DNA of 64,000 nt from positions 62,001 through 126,000 of the forward strand of contig NZ_KB894427.1 in NCBI RefSeq assembly GCF_000374445.1. The letters are read 5' to 3'. Origin of the DNA: Actinokineospora enzanensis DSM 44649 (GTDB taxonomy: Bacteria; Actinomycetota; Actinomycetes; Mycobacteriales; Pseudonocardiaceae). The notes beneath the pieces were generated by a model. It was not told the DNA's origin, did not search any database, and saw nothing but the letters and a program-made list of their open reading frames with translations. Made by a program: the position numbers and the translations under genes. Below are positions 17,855 to 26,955 of the stretch, in pieces; positions within the stretch are counted from its first letter, which is position 1, and each line of letters starts with the position of its first letter.

Positions 17855-20269
17855 TCAGCAGGCCCCGAGGTCCTGCCACACGCCCCACTGGCCGCTCTTG
17901 TCGGGCTGGTCGCCCTGCGTCCACCATTTGGCCTTGTACTGGTGTCCGTTGTAGGACACCGTCTGGCCACCGGTGTAGACCTTCGCCGCGTCCCAGGCCG
18001 CCGCGGCACACGTCGGCGGCTTGGTGGTGGTGGTGGTGGTCGTCGTGGTCGTGCTCGACGTCGGCGGGGTCGTGGTGGTCGTCGACGTCGGCGGGGTGCC
18101 GGTCGTCGTGGTGGTCGTGGTCGTCGTCGTGGACGTCGGCGGGGTGCCGCCGGTGCCGTGCAGGTACTCCTGCGCCGCCGTGTAGGACTTGCCGCCGAAG
18201 GTGATCGTGATGTTCGACGGGGTCGTGATCGGCAGGTAGTAGGACAGCTGCACCTGGGCGCTCTGGCCGGGGGCCAGGGTCTGGTACGAGGGCAGCTTCA
18301 GGGAGAACCGGTGCAGGTCGCCCTTGAGGCCGCCGACGTTGTTGCCCGTGTGCCCGGTGGAGACCACCGACAGACTCCAGCCGGACTGCTGCGCGATGGT
18401 CGGCGGGGCCGAGGTGCCGTAGTCGAACTGGATCTCGGTGCCGCCGGGCAGCGTCTGGGTGGAGCTGTTGGTGATCGTCGCCTTCGGCGTGATCGGGTAG
18501 TTGGCGTCGCCGACCGGGAAGCCGCCGAGGCTGAGCTTCACGTCCAGCGTGTCCTTCGGCATGGAGATCTTCGCCTTGGCCGCGCCGTAGGGGGTCGCCG
18601 CCTTGAACTTGTCGTAGAGCAGGCTGGTCAGCGTGTTGCCCATGCCCCATTGCTGCTTGGCGGTGTCATAGGCGTAGTCGCCTGCCAGCTCCCAGATCAT
18701 GACGCCGCCGATGCCGCGGTCCATGACGTACTGGGCCTTGGTGCCGATCGACTGCTCGTTCTCCGTGGAGAGGAACACCTTCTTCTGCGCGTTCCACAGC
18801 CACGGGGCGACCAGGGTCGAGTCGTACTGCGGCGTGTAGGTGCCGGTGACGCGGTCGGTCGGGTCGTTGGCCGGGTCGAGCCCGTAGGACTCGGCGTAGT
18901 CGCCGATCTTGCCGTCCTGCAGGTTCTTCGCGTGCCACAACGGGTTCGAGCCGGACGCGACCTCGTCACCCGCGGCACCCAGGTCGTGCCAGAGGTTGTC
19001 GGCGCCGATCGCGCCGTTGCCGCAGGGGACCTTGGAGCCGACCGTGCCACCCGTGCCCGCCGGACACTTCGTCTGGTCCGGCAGGGCCGCTTGACCCCAC
19101 AGACCGTTCGACGCGCCGCCGGAGACGTCCTTCCAACCGCGGGTGTAGTACGGGATGCCGATGTTGATCCGGCCCGCACCCATCGCGCCGCGGAAGTAGT
19201 GGTACGCCCAGTCGGTGTTCAGATAGCCGAGCTGGCCGTACTGCTGGGTGGTGTAGTACTGCCAGAAGTTCAGCTCCGCGTCCTTGCCGTCGTCGTAGAG
19301 GGCGGCGTTCGGACCGACGAAGTTGTTCCAGGCACCGTGCAGGTCGTACGTCATCATGTTGACGTAGTCCAGGTACTGGGTGATCTGGTAGGTCTCCATG
19401 CCGCGGAGCATGTAGCCGGACGACGGCGCGGCCACGGTGAGCATGTAGTACTTGTTGTCCGCGGTGCTGGCGGCGTCCAGCTTCTCGCGCAGCGTCTTCA
19501 TCAGGGTGACGAAGTTGGCCATCAGCTTGGCGCGCCGCGGGTTGGAGAAGTTGAAGTCGTCCGGGTTGCCGGAGTTGTTCATCGACGTGGCGTACTCGTA
19601 GTCGATGTCCACGCCGTTGAACCCGTACTTGCGGATGAAGTCGACCGCCGAGTCGGCGAAGGTGTTGATCTTCGCCGGGGTGTCGGTCATGGTGTAGAAG
19701 CCGCCGTCGGCCACCCGCTTGCCGTCCGCGCCGAGGTAGCCGCCGGTCTCCGCCCAGCCGCCGACCGAGATCAGCGTCTTGACGTTCGGGTGCAGCTTCT
19801 TGAACTTGTTGAGCAGGTTGAACTCGCCCTTGTACGGGAAGGACGGGTCCATCTCCGCGCCGGGGACGCCCGGCCACTCCTCGCCGATCGAGGGGTTGTC
19901 CGGGGTCTGGTCGCCGACCGAGACCTTGCCCTGGCCGTCGAGGTGCGCGAACGCGTAGTTGATGTGGGTGATCTTGTCCCACGGGATGTTGTTGGCCAGG
20001 TACGCGGGGGTGCCGTTCTTCCCGTCGCGCCAGCTGGTGAAGTAGCCGATGACGCGGCGCGGATGGTCCGCGCCCATCTTCTCGCGGCCGTCGGTGTCGT
20101 AGGCGAGGCAGTAGGGAACCGCGAGGTTCCCGGTGGTGGCCAAGCCGTCCGGTCGACATTCGGACTGGTCGGCGGCCTGGGCGACGGTACTGCCGGTGGC
20201 GGCCACCGCCACGGTGATACCGGAGAGCAGAGCCAGCAAGAACAGCAGGGGAAGGCTCTTTCTGACCAC
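17855..20269 (-). CDS. Secreted GH18 chitinase with chitin-binding domain
   Basis: 804 residues from GTG at 20269, with GGAGGTGAAGC upstream. Signal peptide to about residue 33; GH18 barrel from about 70 to 560, with the SVGGW strand (residues 168-172) and the catalytic strand NGVDIDYE, where Glu225 is the acid and Asp221/Asp223 assist. The first Asp of the usual DxxDxDxE is Asn218. A beta-sandwich domain follows (about 585-715), then Thr-rich PPTST linkers and a CBM5/12 chitin-binding module (AWDAAKVYTGGQTVSYNGHQ, WWTQGDQP) at the end. It cleaves extracellular chitin. Two DasR-type sites lie upstream. Confidence 0.95.
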   Translation of the reverse strand: MVRKSLPLLFLLALLSGITVAVAATGSTVAQAADQSECRPDGLATTGNLAVPYCLAYDTDGREKMGADHPRRVIGYFTSWRDGKNGTPAYLANNIPWDKITHINYAFAHLDGQGKVSVGDQTPDNPSIGEEWPGVPGAEMDPSFPYKGEFNLLNKFKKLHPNVKTLISVGGWAETGGYLGADGKRVADGGFYTMTDTPAKINTFADSAVDFIRKYGFNGVDIDYEYATSMNNSGNPDDFNFSNPRRAKLMANFVTLMKTLREKLDAASTADNKYYMLTVAAPSSGYMLRGMETYQITQYLDYVNMMTYDLHGAWNNFVGPNAALYDDGKDAELNFWQYYTTQQYGQLGYLNTDWAYHYFRGAMGAGRINIGIPYYTRGWKDVSGGASNGLWGQAALPDQTKCPAGTGGTVGSKVPCGNGAIGADNLWHDLGAAGDEVASGSNPLWHAKNLQDGKIGDYAESYGLDPANDPTDRVTGTYTPQYDSTLVAPWLWNAQKKVFLSTENEQSIGTKAQYVMDRGIGGVMIWELAGDYAYDTAKQQWGMGNTLTSLLYDKFKAATPYGAAKAKISMPKDTLDVKLSLGGFPVGDANYPITPKATITNSSTQTLPGGTEIQFDYGTSAPPTIAQQSGWSLSVVSTGHTGNNVGGLKGDLHRFSLKLPSYQTLAPGQSAQVQLSYYLPITTPSNITITFGGKSYTAAQEYLHGTGGTPPTSTTTTTTTTTTGTPPTSTTTTTPPTSSTTTTTTTTTTKPPTCAAAAWDAAKVYTGGQTVSYNGHQYKAKWWTQGDQPDKSGQWGVWQDLGAC
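18020..18150 (-). repeat. Low-complexity Thr/Pro linker coding repeat in chitinase
   Basis: Runs of ACC/ACG codons interrupted by GTPPTS or TPPTS units encode two to three Thr-rich linkers between the beta-sandwich domain and the CBM5/12 module. Such tracts can expand or contract by slippage and are typical O-glycosylated or flexible spacers. Confidence 0.8.
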
Positions 20270-20323
20270 GCTTCACCTCCTGGGGACACTTGGTGCAGGG
20301 TTGCAGGGATTCTGGTGATCGTA

Positions 20324-20339
20324 ATTGGTCTAAACCAGC
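20324..20339. promoter_or_regulatory. DasR-type site 1 upstream of GH18 chitinase
   Basis: ATTGGTCTAAACCAGC agrees at 12 of 16 positions with the DasR responsive element ACTGGTCTAGACCACT. It lies 55 bp upstream of the chitinase start. DasR, a GntR-family regulator, controls chitin and N-acetylglucosamine genes in streptomycetes and relatives. Confidence 0.7.
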
Positions 20340-20346
20340 CAACTCA

Positions 20347-20362
20347 ACCGGTCTAGACCAAT
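20347..20362. promoter_or_regulatory. DasR-type site 2 upstream of GH18 chitinase
   Basis: ACCGGTCTAGACCAAT agrees at 14 of 16 positions with the DasR element; the core GGTCTAGACC is a perfect palindrome. Its centre is 23 bp from that of site 1. From here to 20684 there is only the presumed promoter of the carboxypeptidase; no gene is visible. Confidence 0.8.
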
Positions 20363-20684
20363 TTTTCCTTCCCAGTCTCACTGGTTCTTTGTCACCGATC
20401 ATCCGACGATCAGGTGAACCGGCGACAACTACCGTCCTTATTGGACTATTCCCAGGCCGGTGCCGGGTGGGCGGTTCGGGGTGTCGATCCCATTTTCCCA
20501 ACCGCTCCATAGGTGTCCGCTATGCATTGTTGGGATGGGTGGAGACCGTACGGGGTAGGGCACGCTCGGTGAGTCCCGATCGCGCGCTGTGCACCGCGGT
20601 GCGCGAACCGATCTGCGGCGCGCCGGACCCGCCCCGCCCTGCCGCGAGGGTTCGCCGGGCCGCGAACCGCGAGGAGGTGCGAGG

Positions 20685-22100
20685 GTGCCGATCACCCGCC
20701 GCCCTGTGCCCGCGCTGACCGTGGCCGCCATGGCCGCGGCCGCGCTGCTGGCCGGGGTGTACCCCGGGGCCGCCGCCCCGGCCACACCCGACTCCGTCGC
20801 CGCGCAGTCCCCCGCGCCCGGCGCGACCTACGTCTACCGCGTCCCCGGTGGCGTCGCGCGGGCCGAGCAGCTGCAGCGACTGGGCTTCGACATCCTGGAG
20901 GACCGCGCGGGCGACGACCTGTTCGTGCTCGGCGGAAGCGAGACCGCGGGCGAGCTGCGTGCCGCGGGCTTCGCGCCCCGGGTCGACCAGACACTGCCCG
21001 CCGTCTCCTGGACCCCGCCCGCGCGCAGCGGTCAGGCCCCATCGCTGGACGCCTCGGTGGCCGAGGAGACCTACTACGGCGGCTACCGGACCGTGAACGC
21101 GCAGTACGCCCACCTCGACCAGGTCGCCCGCGCGCACGCGGACCTGGCGACGGTCGTCGACTACGGCGACTCGTGGCGCAAGACGCGCGGCTCCGGCGGC
21201 TACGACCTCAAGGCCGTCTGCGTCACCAAGCGCAACGCCGGTGACTGCGCGTTGAACCCCAACGCGCCCAAGCCCCGGCTGTTCGTGATGGGCCAGCTGC
21301 ACGCCCGGGAGATCACCACCGGCGACATGGCCTACCGCTGGATCGACCACCTGGTGCAGAACTACGGCACCGACGCCCAGGTGACCGCGCTGCTCGACAG
21401 CACCGAGGTGTGGGTCGTGCCGATCGCCAACCCGGACGGCGTCGACATCGTCCAGCGCGGCGGCGGGCGCCCCTACCTGCAACGCAAGAACGGCAACAAC
21501 AGCAACGGCCCGAGCTGCGGCACCACCGGCGGATCCAGCCAGGTCGGCATCGACCTCAACCGCAACACCGACTCCGGCTACGGCGTGGGCAGCTCGACCC
21601 AGCCCTGCTCGGAGACCTACCGCGGGCCCGCCGCCAACTCGGAGCCGGAGACCAAGGCGCTGCAGTCGCTGTGGCGCTCGCTCTATCGTGACCGGCGCGG
21701 CACCGGCACCGCCGCGCCCGCCCCGGCGGACACCACCGGCATGGTCATCAGCATGCACAGCTACTCCAACCTGGTGCTGTTCCCGTGGGGCTTCAACTCC
21801 GCGGTGCGGTCGGGCAACGACGCGAGCCTGCGCGCGATGGGCAGGCAGATGGCGTCGCTGGCGGGTGGCTGGCGCTACGGGCAGCCGGGCGAGGTCCTCT
21901 ACAACGCGGGCGGCGCGACCGACGACTGGGTCTACGACGACCTGGGCGTGGCGAGCTTCGTCTGGGAGATCGGCGGGTCCAGCGGCAGCTGCTCCGGGTT
22001 CACCCCGGCGTACTCCTGCCAGGCAGGCACGTTCTGGCCGAAGATCAAGTCCATGCTGACCTACGCGGGCACCAAGACCGCGCGGCCGTACGGGACCTGA
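20685..22100 (+). CDS. Secreted M14 zinc carboxypeptidase
   Basis: 471 residues from GTG at 20685, with GAGGAGG upstream. A signal peptide ends near residue 33 (AGVYPGAAAPA). A propeptide of about 95 residues precedes the catalytic domain. Zinc ligands are in HAREITTGD (His206, Glu209) and the later His of SMHSYSNLVLFPWG. Substrate-binding NPDG and DLNRN are intact, and the catalytic Glu is in FVWEIGGSSG. It removes C-terminal residues from peptides outside the cell. The paired Cys GDCALNP and SCGTTGG regions suggest disulfides. Confidence 0.93.
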   Translation: MPITRRPVPALTVAAMAAAALLAGVYPGAAAPATPDSVAAQSPAPGATYVYRVPGGVARAEQLQRLGFDILEDRAGDDLFVLGGSETAGELRAAGFAPRVDQTLPAVSWTPPARSGQAPSLDASVAEETYYGGYRTVNAQYAHLDQVARAHADLATVVDYGDSWRKTRGSGGYDLKAVCVTKRNAGDCALNPNAPKPRLFVMGQLHAREITTGDMAYRWIDHLVQNYGTDAQVTALLDSTEVWVVPIANPDGVDIVQRGGGRPYLQRKNGNNSNGPSCGTTGGSSQVGIDLNRNTDSGYGVGSSTQPCSETYRGPAANSEPETKALQSLWRSLYRDRRGTGTAAPAPADTTGMVISMHSYSNLVLFPWGFNSAVRSGNDASLRAMGRQMASLAGGWRYGQPGEVLYNAGGATDDWVYDDLGVASFVWEIGGSSGSCSGFTPAYSCQAGTFWPKIKSMLTYAGTKTARPYGT

Positions 22101-22189
22101 GCACCACCGGGGGCGCCCAGTCGAGACAGGGGCGGCGGCACCCCCACCTCCCCGCGGGCGATGCCTGCGCCCGCCGGGAGGTTGCCCGC

Positions 22190-22223
22190 GAGGGCCGGGC
22201 GCACCCTCACGCGCCCGGCCCTC
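22190..22223 (+). terminator. Terminator after M14 carboxypeptidase
   Basis: GAGGGCCGGGCGC and GCGCCCGGCCCTC form a perfect 13-bp stem with an 8-nt loop, 90 bp after the stop codon. Confidence 0.65.
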
Positions 22224-22420
22224 GCCCCGTTCGCGGCCACCCGCGCGCCCCACGACGGTCCGCATCCTGGAACCCGACGGGAATCCCGAGAACTTTTCCG
22301 CCGAAACCCCTGACACAGACCCGGTCGTACACTCTATGGTGTAACCGTTCCGCGGGCGGGCGCCCGACCGCCGGAACGCGTTCGCGGGTCCGAGCCCTCG
22401 CCGAGACCCACCCGAGCGCC

Positions 22421-22457
22421 GGGTCTGGTCGCGTTATGCAGGGGCGCGACCAGACCC
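22421..22457. repeat. 13-bp hairpin in long intergenic region
   Basis: GGGTCTGGTCGCG and CGCGACCAGACCC pair perfectly around an 11-nt loop. There is no T run, and it is 230 bp beyond the carboxypeptidase terminator. The 22224-22696 stretch also holds a 14-bp palindrome (22473-22486, CGGACCGCGGTCCG) and a short 16-bp tandem repeat near 22580-22612, but no gene. Confidence 0.5.
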
Positions 22458-22696
22458 CCGGGCGCGGTGGCGCGGACCGCGGTCCGTGCCGGAACACGGT
22501 CCGAGTCGGACGCCGCCCGGCCGAAGTCGGTGATGCGAAGCCGTTTCGGGCACGCGGTCCCATCCGGACGCTCCCCGGCCGACACCGAACCCAGCCGACA
22601 CCGAACCCGGCGGACACCACCCCCGGACACCGGCCCCCGTCGGGTCGACCCTCGGGTTCGGACATCCGGCGGGCCCGTCGGTCCGGCCCACTGGTT

Positions 22697-22710
22697 ACGG
22701 TGTACACCGT
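22697..22710. promoter_or_regulatory. Palindrome over leaderless start of DUF1772 gene
   Basis: ACGGTGTACACCGT is a perfect 14-bp palindrome whose right end covers the first bases of the GTG at 22709. A related imperfect dyad TACAC-N6-GTGTA lies at 22328-22343. A -10-like TACGGT (22696-22701) overlaps the left half. A regulator bound here would block both the -10 element and the transcription start. Confidence 0.55.
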
Positions 22711-23152
22711 GGACGCTCTCCGGGTGTTGACGGTCGCCGCCGCCGTGGGCGGTGGGCTGATGGCCGGGATCTTCTTCGCGTTCTCGGTGTTCGTGATGCG
22801 GGCACTCGCTTCGTTGCCCGCCGAGCGGGGCATCGCGGCCATGCAGGCGCTCAACCGGACCATCCTCACGCCGCTGTTCCTGCTGCTGTTCCTGGGCGTG
22901 GGCGTGCTCGGCGCGGTCCTGGCCGTCATCGGGCCGCCGAGCTGCCTGGTCGGCGGGGCCCTCTACGTGCTCGGGGTGCTGGTGGTGACCGGCGCGCGCA
23001 ACGTGCCGTGGAACAACGAGCTGGACGCGCTGGCACCGAACACCGCCGAGGCAGCCGACTACTGGGCCGGCTACCTCCGGCGGTGGACGGCGTGGAACCA
23101 CGTGCGAACGGTCGCCTCGACAGGAGCGGCCGTGGCGTACGTGGTCACGTGA
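22709..23152 (+). CDS. DUF1772 (anthrone-oxygenase-like) membrane protein
   Basis: 147 residues. GTG at 22709 is preferred because a TANNNT -10-like element lies 7 bp upstream, the spacing for a leaderless mRNA; GTG at 22700 is an alternative. Four hydrophobic segments (GGGLMAGIFFAFSVFVMRAL, LTPLFLLLFLGVGVLG and others), the NVPWNNELDAL motif and the terminal WTAWNHVRTVASTGA are typical of DUF1772. A few members are anthrone oxygenases, most are uncharacterised. No aromatic polyketide genes are adjacent, so function is open. Confidence 0.8.
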   Translation: MDALRVLTVAAAVGGGLMAGIFFAFSVFVMRALASLPAERGIAAMQALNRTILTPLFLLLFLGVGVLGAVLAVIGPPSCLVGGALYVLGVLVVTGARNVPWNNELDALAPNTAEAADYWAGYLRRWTAWNHVRTVASTGAAVAYVVT

Positions 23153-23435
23153 CCCGCGTCCGGGTCCGACCTGCGATCAGACGACTATCGAACAGCACGG
23201 CGGCGGCGGGAAAGCCGCGATGCGAACGCCTCGACCCCCAGGGCGTCGCGCGCCGTGCCCCGGCTCCCGATCGGACCCTCCGGTCCGGACCCCGCCCGTC
23301 GCCGGGTCGGTGGGCCGGCCCGCCGGACGGTCCAGTCCGTCTGGTCCGGTTGGACCAGCACGACCACACAGCTCGGTCGCCGGTCGATCCATCGGTCGAT
23401 CAGTACCGCTGTACTGCTGCCGTACTGCCTGCCCG

Positions 23436-23681
23436 TCAGTCGCAGTCGACCATCGACTCGCACTCCATCCGAGGCGGCGCTGCCGGGGCCGGGACGGTGC
23501 GCGCGTCCCTGAGTCTGCGGCAGAACTCCTCGACGAGGTAGTCGTTGGCGTCGTGGTCGTTGGCGTCGGCGTTGGCGAGGAAGTACCCCAGTAGGGCCTC
23601 GGCCGCGTCGGCGCGGTCGACAATGACGGGATCGTGCGTCGACCTCAGGTGGCCGGTGTCGCCGTATATGTTCTCGTGCAT
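23436..23681 (-). CDS. Small acidic hypothetical protein
   Basis: 81 residues from ATG at 23681, after a G-rich stretch that may serve as a weak ribosome binding site. Helix-prone centre (RADAAEALLGYFLANADAND, LVEEFCRRLRD) and an acidic tail with two Cys (RMECESMVDCD). No homology recognised. The gene is isolated; coding potential is plausible from its clear codon bias, but the call is moderate. Confidence 0.5.
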   Translation of the reverse strand: MHENIYGDTGHLRSTHDPVIVDRADAAEALLGYFLANADANDHDANDYLVEEFCRRLRDARTVPAPAAPPRMECESMVDCD

Positions 23682-23879
23682 ACCCCCCACCCCCTCGGGT
23701 GTGACTCACTGCCGGTCACGTGTTCCAGAATGCCACTCAAACACCACGAGGTGATCACGATCGGGTGAATTGGCCCGCACTTTTTTTCGCGAGCCAACCC
23801 GCCAACGGTCGTCATTACACCACCTTACCGCCATAACGCGCCCAAACGGCGCATCATTCGACCAATTCCGCAATGCCAA

Positions 23880-23896
23880 ATCTGCAACTTGCAGAT
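23880..23896. promoter_or_regulatory. Perfect 17-bp palindrome in A/T-richer intergenic DNA
   Basis: ATCTGCAA-C-TTGCAGAT is a perfect dyad. The surrounding 23700-24050 is clearly lower in GC than the rest and contains the A-tract near 23995-24012. No regulator gene is adjacent. From 23690 to 24769 I see no gene that I can support; a frame at 24055-24450 is noted separately as doubtful. Confidence 0.4.
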
Positions 23897-24769
23897 CCAT
23901 TCCTGCAGCTCAGGGGCATAGTACTCGACCATTCATCCGATGCTATGACCCACCCAGGGGTGCGCGGAGAGGGTCGGATCCGACCGTCCGTGCGCTAAAA
24001 ATAAAAAATAAGTTCGCTCCAGGACAAGTCGCGCAGTGACCCTGTGCGCATCCCATGAGGAAGGAGCAAACCTTACTCATGACCGGGGTCACACCACCAG
24101 CAGGTGTCGAATTTCCGACGCCCGGTGAACAAAACCGCAACCGGAGCGCCCACCTGGGGGAACAGCGAGATATCTACACGGTGAAGCCTTTTGGGAGTGA
24201 TCACGCGCGGATGCCGAAACCGGCCTGGACGGTCACGAACGGTCGCCGCGGCGCGCGCCTGCCCGCCCGACCCGCACCCGGCCGCCTGCATCCGGGCGGG
24301 CCGGTCGCGGTGCGTGTCGATCTCTCCACCGAGCGCGAGAGGAACGTCGGACGCCCGGACCGGGTGCCGCCGGGGTCGGCCGGGACGGATCCCGCCCGCC
24401 GACCGACCCCGGCCCGGCGATCACCCGGTCCGGTACACAGTGGACAGTGAGGCCCGCGACGGCCGGGGCGGGCAGCCGGGCGACCATCCGGTGGGCCGGA
24501 CTCGGCCGACCGGGTAACCCGCTGCCTTTCCCGGCGCGGGCGGATCCTCCAGGATGCCGCACCGCGGCGGGGCGCGCCAGGGAACCCGACCCCTGTTCCG
24601 GGAAACGTCAGCCGGATGCCGCACCGGGCTGTCACGAAGTCATAACGACGTGCCACTGTGCATTTCCCGGCGACATCTCCGCGAGAACAGTGCGAGCAAA
24701 CCGAACACACCCCGGCGGCCGGAGCGCCCGGCCGGAACCCGGGGCGCGGCAACGCTTTCGGGAGGCTTC

Positions 24770-26059
24770 GTGGGCAAGCACGGTCTCGTCGTCCGCATTT
24801 CCGCCGCCGCTTCCGCCCTGGTGCTGGGCGTGAGCGGGTGCGGCTCGGAATCGGCGAACCCCGATTCCCCGAGCCCGCCCGCGTTGGCCGGTGTCGGGCC
24901 GATCACGCTGGTCACCGGGAAAGACTTCTCCGGAAACCTGCAACACCAACTCGACGAATGGAACGGGCAGCATCCCGACCAGCCGGTGCAGCTCATCGAA
25001 CTGCCGGAGAACGCCGACGCGCAGCGGCAGCAGATGGTGCAGAACGCGCAGACCCGGTCCGACGCCTACACGGTGCTCAACCTGGACGTGGTCTGGACCG
25101 CCGAGTTCGCCGCCAACCAGTGGGTGGTGCAGCTGCCGGAGGCCGAGTTCCCGCTGGGCAGCCTGGTGCCCGCGACGGTGGACACGGCCAGGTACTTCAA
25201 GCGGCTCTACGCCGTCCCGATGAACTCCGACGGCGGCCTGCTCTACTACCGCAAGGACCTGCTGGACGCGGCGGGCCTGACCGCGCCGAAGACCTGGTCG
25301 GAGATGTCCGCCGACTGCGCGAAGGTGCTGCCCGCCAACCCCGGCGTGTCCTGCTACGCCGGGCAGTTCGAGAAGTACGAGGGCCTGACGGTGAACTTCG
25401 CCGAGGCGGTGCACTCGGCGGGCGGCAGCGTGGTCGGCGAGGACGGCAAGCCGACGGTGAACACCGAGGCGGCCCGGCGCGGCCTGTCGTTCCTGGTGGA
25501 CGGGGTGCGGACCGGGGAGATCCCGCAGAAGGCGCGCACCTTCAAGGAGGAGGAGAGCAGGCGCGCGTTCCAGGCCGGTGAGCTGCTGTTCCAGCGCCAG
25601 TGGCCATACCAGTACGCCAAGGCCCAGGCGACCGACGGCTCGTCCGCGGTGGCCGGGAAGTTCGGCGTGGCCACGCTGCCGGGGCTGAGCGGGCCCGGGG
25701 TGTCGTCGCTGGGCGGTCACAACCTGGCGGTCAGCGCGTTCGCCAAGAACAAGCGGTCCGGCCTGGAGCTGATCAAGTTCCTGACCGGCGAGCAGCAGCA
25801 GCGGGCCAACCTGGAGAAGACCTCGCAGGCCCCATCCTGGGCCTCGCTCTACGACGAGCCCGCGCTGGTGGCCAGGTTCCCGTACCTGACCGAGCTCAAG
25901 AAGAGCATCCTGGGCGCCAAGCGGCGGCCCGCGGTGGTCAAGTACCAGGAGGTCTCGGTGGCCATCCAGGAGGCCGCCTACGGGGCGATGAGCGGCACCA
26001 CCGGCGTGGACCAGGCGCTGGCGACGCTGCAGGGCAAGCTCGACGCGCTCACCCGATGA
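24770..26059 (+). CDS. Sugar ABC transporter substrate-binding lipoprotein
   Basis: 429 residues from GTG at 24770, with GGGAGG just upstream. Lipobox GVSGC gives lipid-anchored Cys24. The rest is a family 1 extracellular solute-binding protein (YAVPMNSDGGLLYYRKDLLD, TWSEMSADCAKV, NLAVSAFAKNKRSGLELIKF), as in maltose/trehalose binding proteins such as LpqY. Its ATG-coupled neighbours are two permeases. The sugar is not certain; a trehalose- or maltose-type alpha-glucoside is the closest guess. Confidence 0.88.
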   Translation: MGKHGLVVRISAAASALVLGVSGCGSESANPDSPSPPALAGVGPITLVTGKDFSGNLQHQLDEWNGQHPDQPVQLIELPENADAQRQQMVQNAQTRSDAYTVLNLDVVWTAEFAANQWVVQLPEAEFPLGSLVPATVDTARYFKRLYAVPMNSDGGLLYYRKDLLDAAGLTAPKTWSEMSADCAKVLPANPGVSCYAGQFEKYEGLTVNFAEAVHSAGGSVVGEDGKPTVNTEAARRGLSFLVDGVRTGEIPQKARTFKEEESRRAFQAGELLFQRQWPYQYAKAQATDGSSAVAGKFGVATLPGLSGPGVSSLGGHNLAVSAFAKNKRSGLELIKFLTGEQQQRANLEKTSQAPSWASLYDEPALVARFPYLTELKKSILGAKRRPAVVKYQEVSVAIQEAAYGAMSGTTGVDQALATLQGKLDALTR

Positions 26060-26955
26060 CCCGGCGCGGGTCCGGGCGGCTCGCGGCGGGCCTGGTCTCC
26101 CCCACCCTGGTGGTGCTGGCGCTGGTGGTGGCCTACCCGGTGATCTCGGCGGTGCGGCTGGCGTTCTACCGGCGCGAGGACGGGATCGACCCGGAGACCG
26201 GGTTGATCCGCGCGGGCGAGCGGTTCGTCGGCCTGGACAACTTCGCCGAGATGTTCGGCGGCGACTCGACGGGCCGGTTCCTCGACGCGTTGGCCAACAC
26301 CACCACGTTCACCCTCGCCGGGGTGTCGCTGGAGGTCGTGCTCGGCGTGCTGATGGCGTTGGTGATGCACCGGGCGTTCCGCGGCCGGGCGCTGGTGCGG
26401 GCCAGCATCCTGGTGCCCTGGGCGGTGCCCACGGCCATCGCGGGCCTGTTGTGGCGGTGGGTGTTCCAGGCCGACGGGGTGGCCAACGACCTGCTGCCCG
26501 GCCCGCCGGTGCTGTGGACCACGGACGGGTTCCAGGCGTGGGTGGCGGTGGTGGTGGCCGACACGTGGAAGACCGCGCCGTTCATCGGGCTGCTGGTGCT
26601 GGCCGGGCTGCAGGTGATCCCGAACGAGATCCACGAGGCGGCCCGGCTGGACGGCGCCACCGGGTGGCGGGCGTTCTTCTCGATCACGCTGCCGCTGGTG
26701 AAGCCGACGCTGCTGGTGGCCGTGCTGTTCCGGGTGCTGGACACGCTGCGCATGTTCGACCTGCCCTACACGCTGATCGGGCCGGGCAAGGAGGCGACCG
26801 ACACGGTGACGGTGCTGGCGTTCGAGGAGGCGGTCACCTTCGGCCGGTTCGGCCCGGCCTCGGCGTACGCGGTGACGCTGTTCGCGTACGTGGCGGTGGT
26901 GGCGTTCGTGTTCGTGCGGCTGCTGGGCGCGGACGTGCTGGGGAGCAGGCGATGA
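26056..26955 (+). CDS. Sugar ABC transporter permease 1 (MalF/SugA type)
   Basis: 299 residues, starting in an ATGA overlap. About six membrane helices; the EAA loop that contacts the ATPase is EAARLDGATGWRAFFSITLP. The proximal region (LAFYRREDGIDPETG, ERFVGLDNFAEMF) is typical of SugA-type subunits. It forms the channel heterodimer with the next gene. Confidence 0.9.
   Translation: MTRRGSGRLAAGLVSPTLVVLALVVAYPVISAVRLAFYRREDGIDPETGLIRAGERFVGLDNFAEMFGGDSTGRFLDALANTTTFTLAGVSLEVVLGVLMALVMHRAFRGRALVRASILVPWAVPTAIAGLLWRWVFQADGVANDLLPGPPVLWTTDGFQAWVAVVVADTWKTAPFIGLLVLAGLQVIPNEIHEAARLDGATGWRAFFSITLPLVKPTLLVAVLFRVLDTLRMFDLPYTLIGPGKEATDTVTVLAFEEAVTFGRFGPASAYAVTLFAYVAVVAFVFVRLLGADVLGSRR

Noticed and set aside
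23436-23681. RiPP precursor with C-terminal Cys
   Set aside because: No modifying enzyme, protease or dedicated exporter gene is nearby, and only two Cys are near the end.
23706-23834. Minus-strand ORF ending before the 81-residue protein gene
   Set aside because: The product is short and basic, with no ribosome binding site and no homology that I recognise; A/T-rich DNA gives such frames by chance.
24055-24450. Plus-strand ORF of 131 codons
   Set aside because: The ribosome binding site is too far from any start, the second half turns Arg/Pro-rich, and no motif or conserved neighbour supports it. The first 60 codons look more natural, so a small real gene is not fully excluded.
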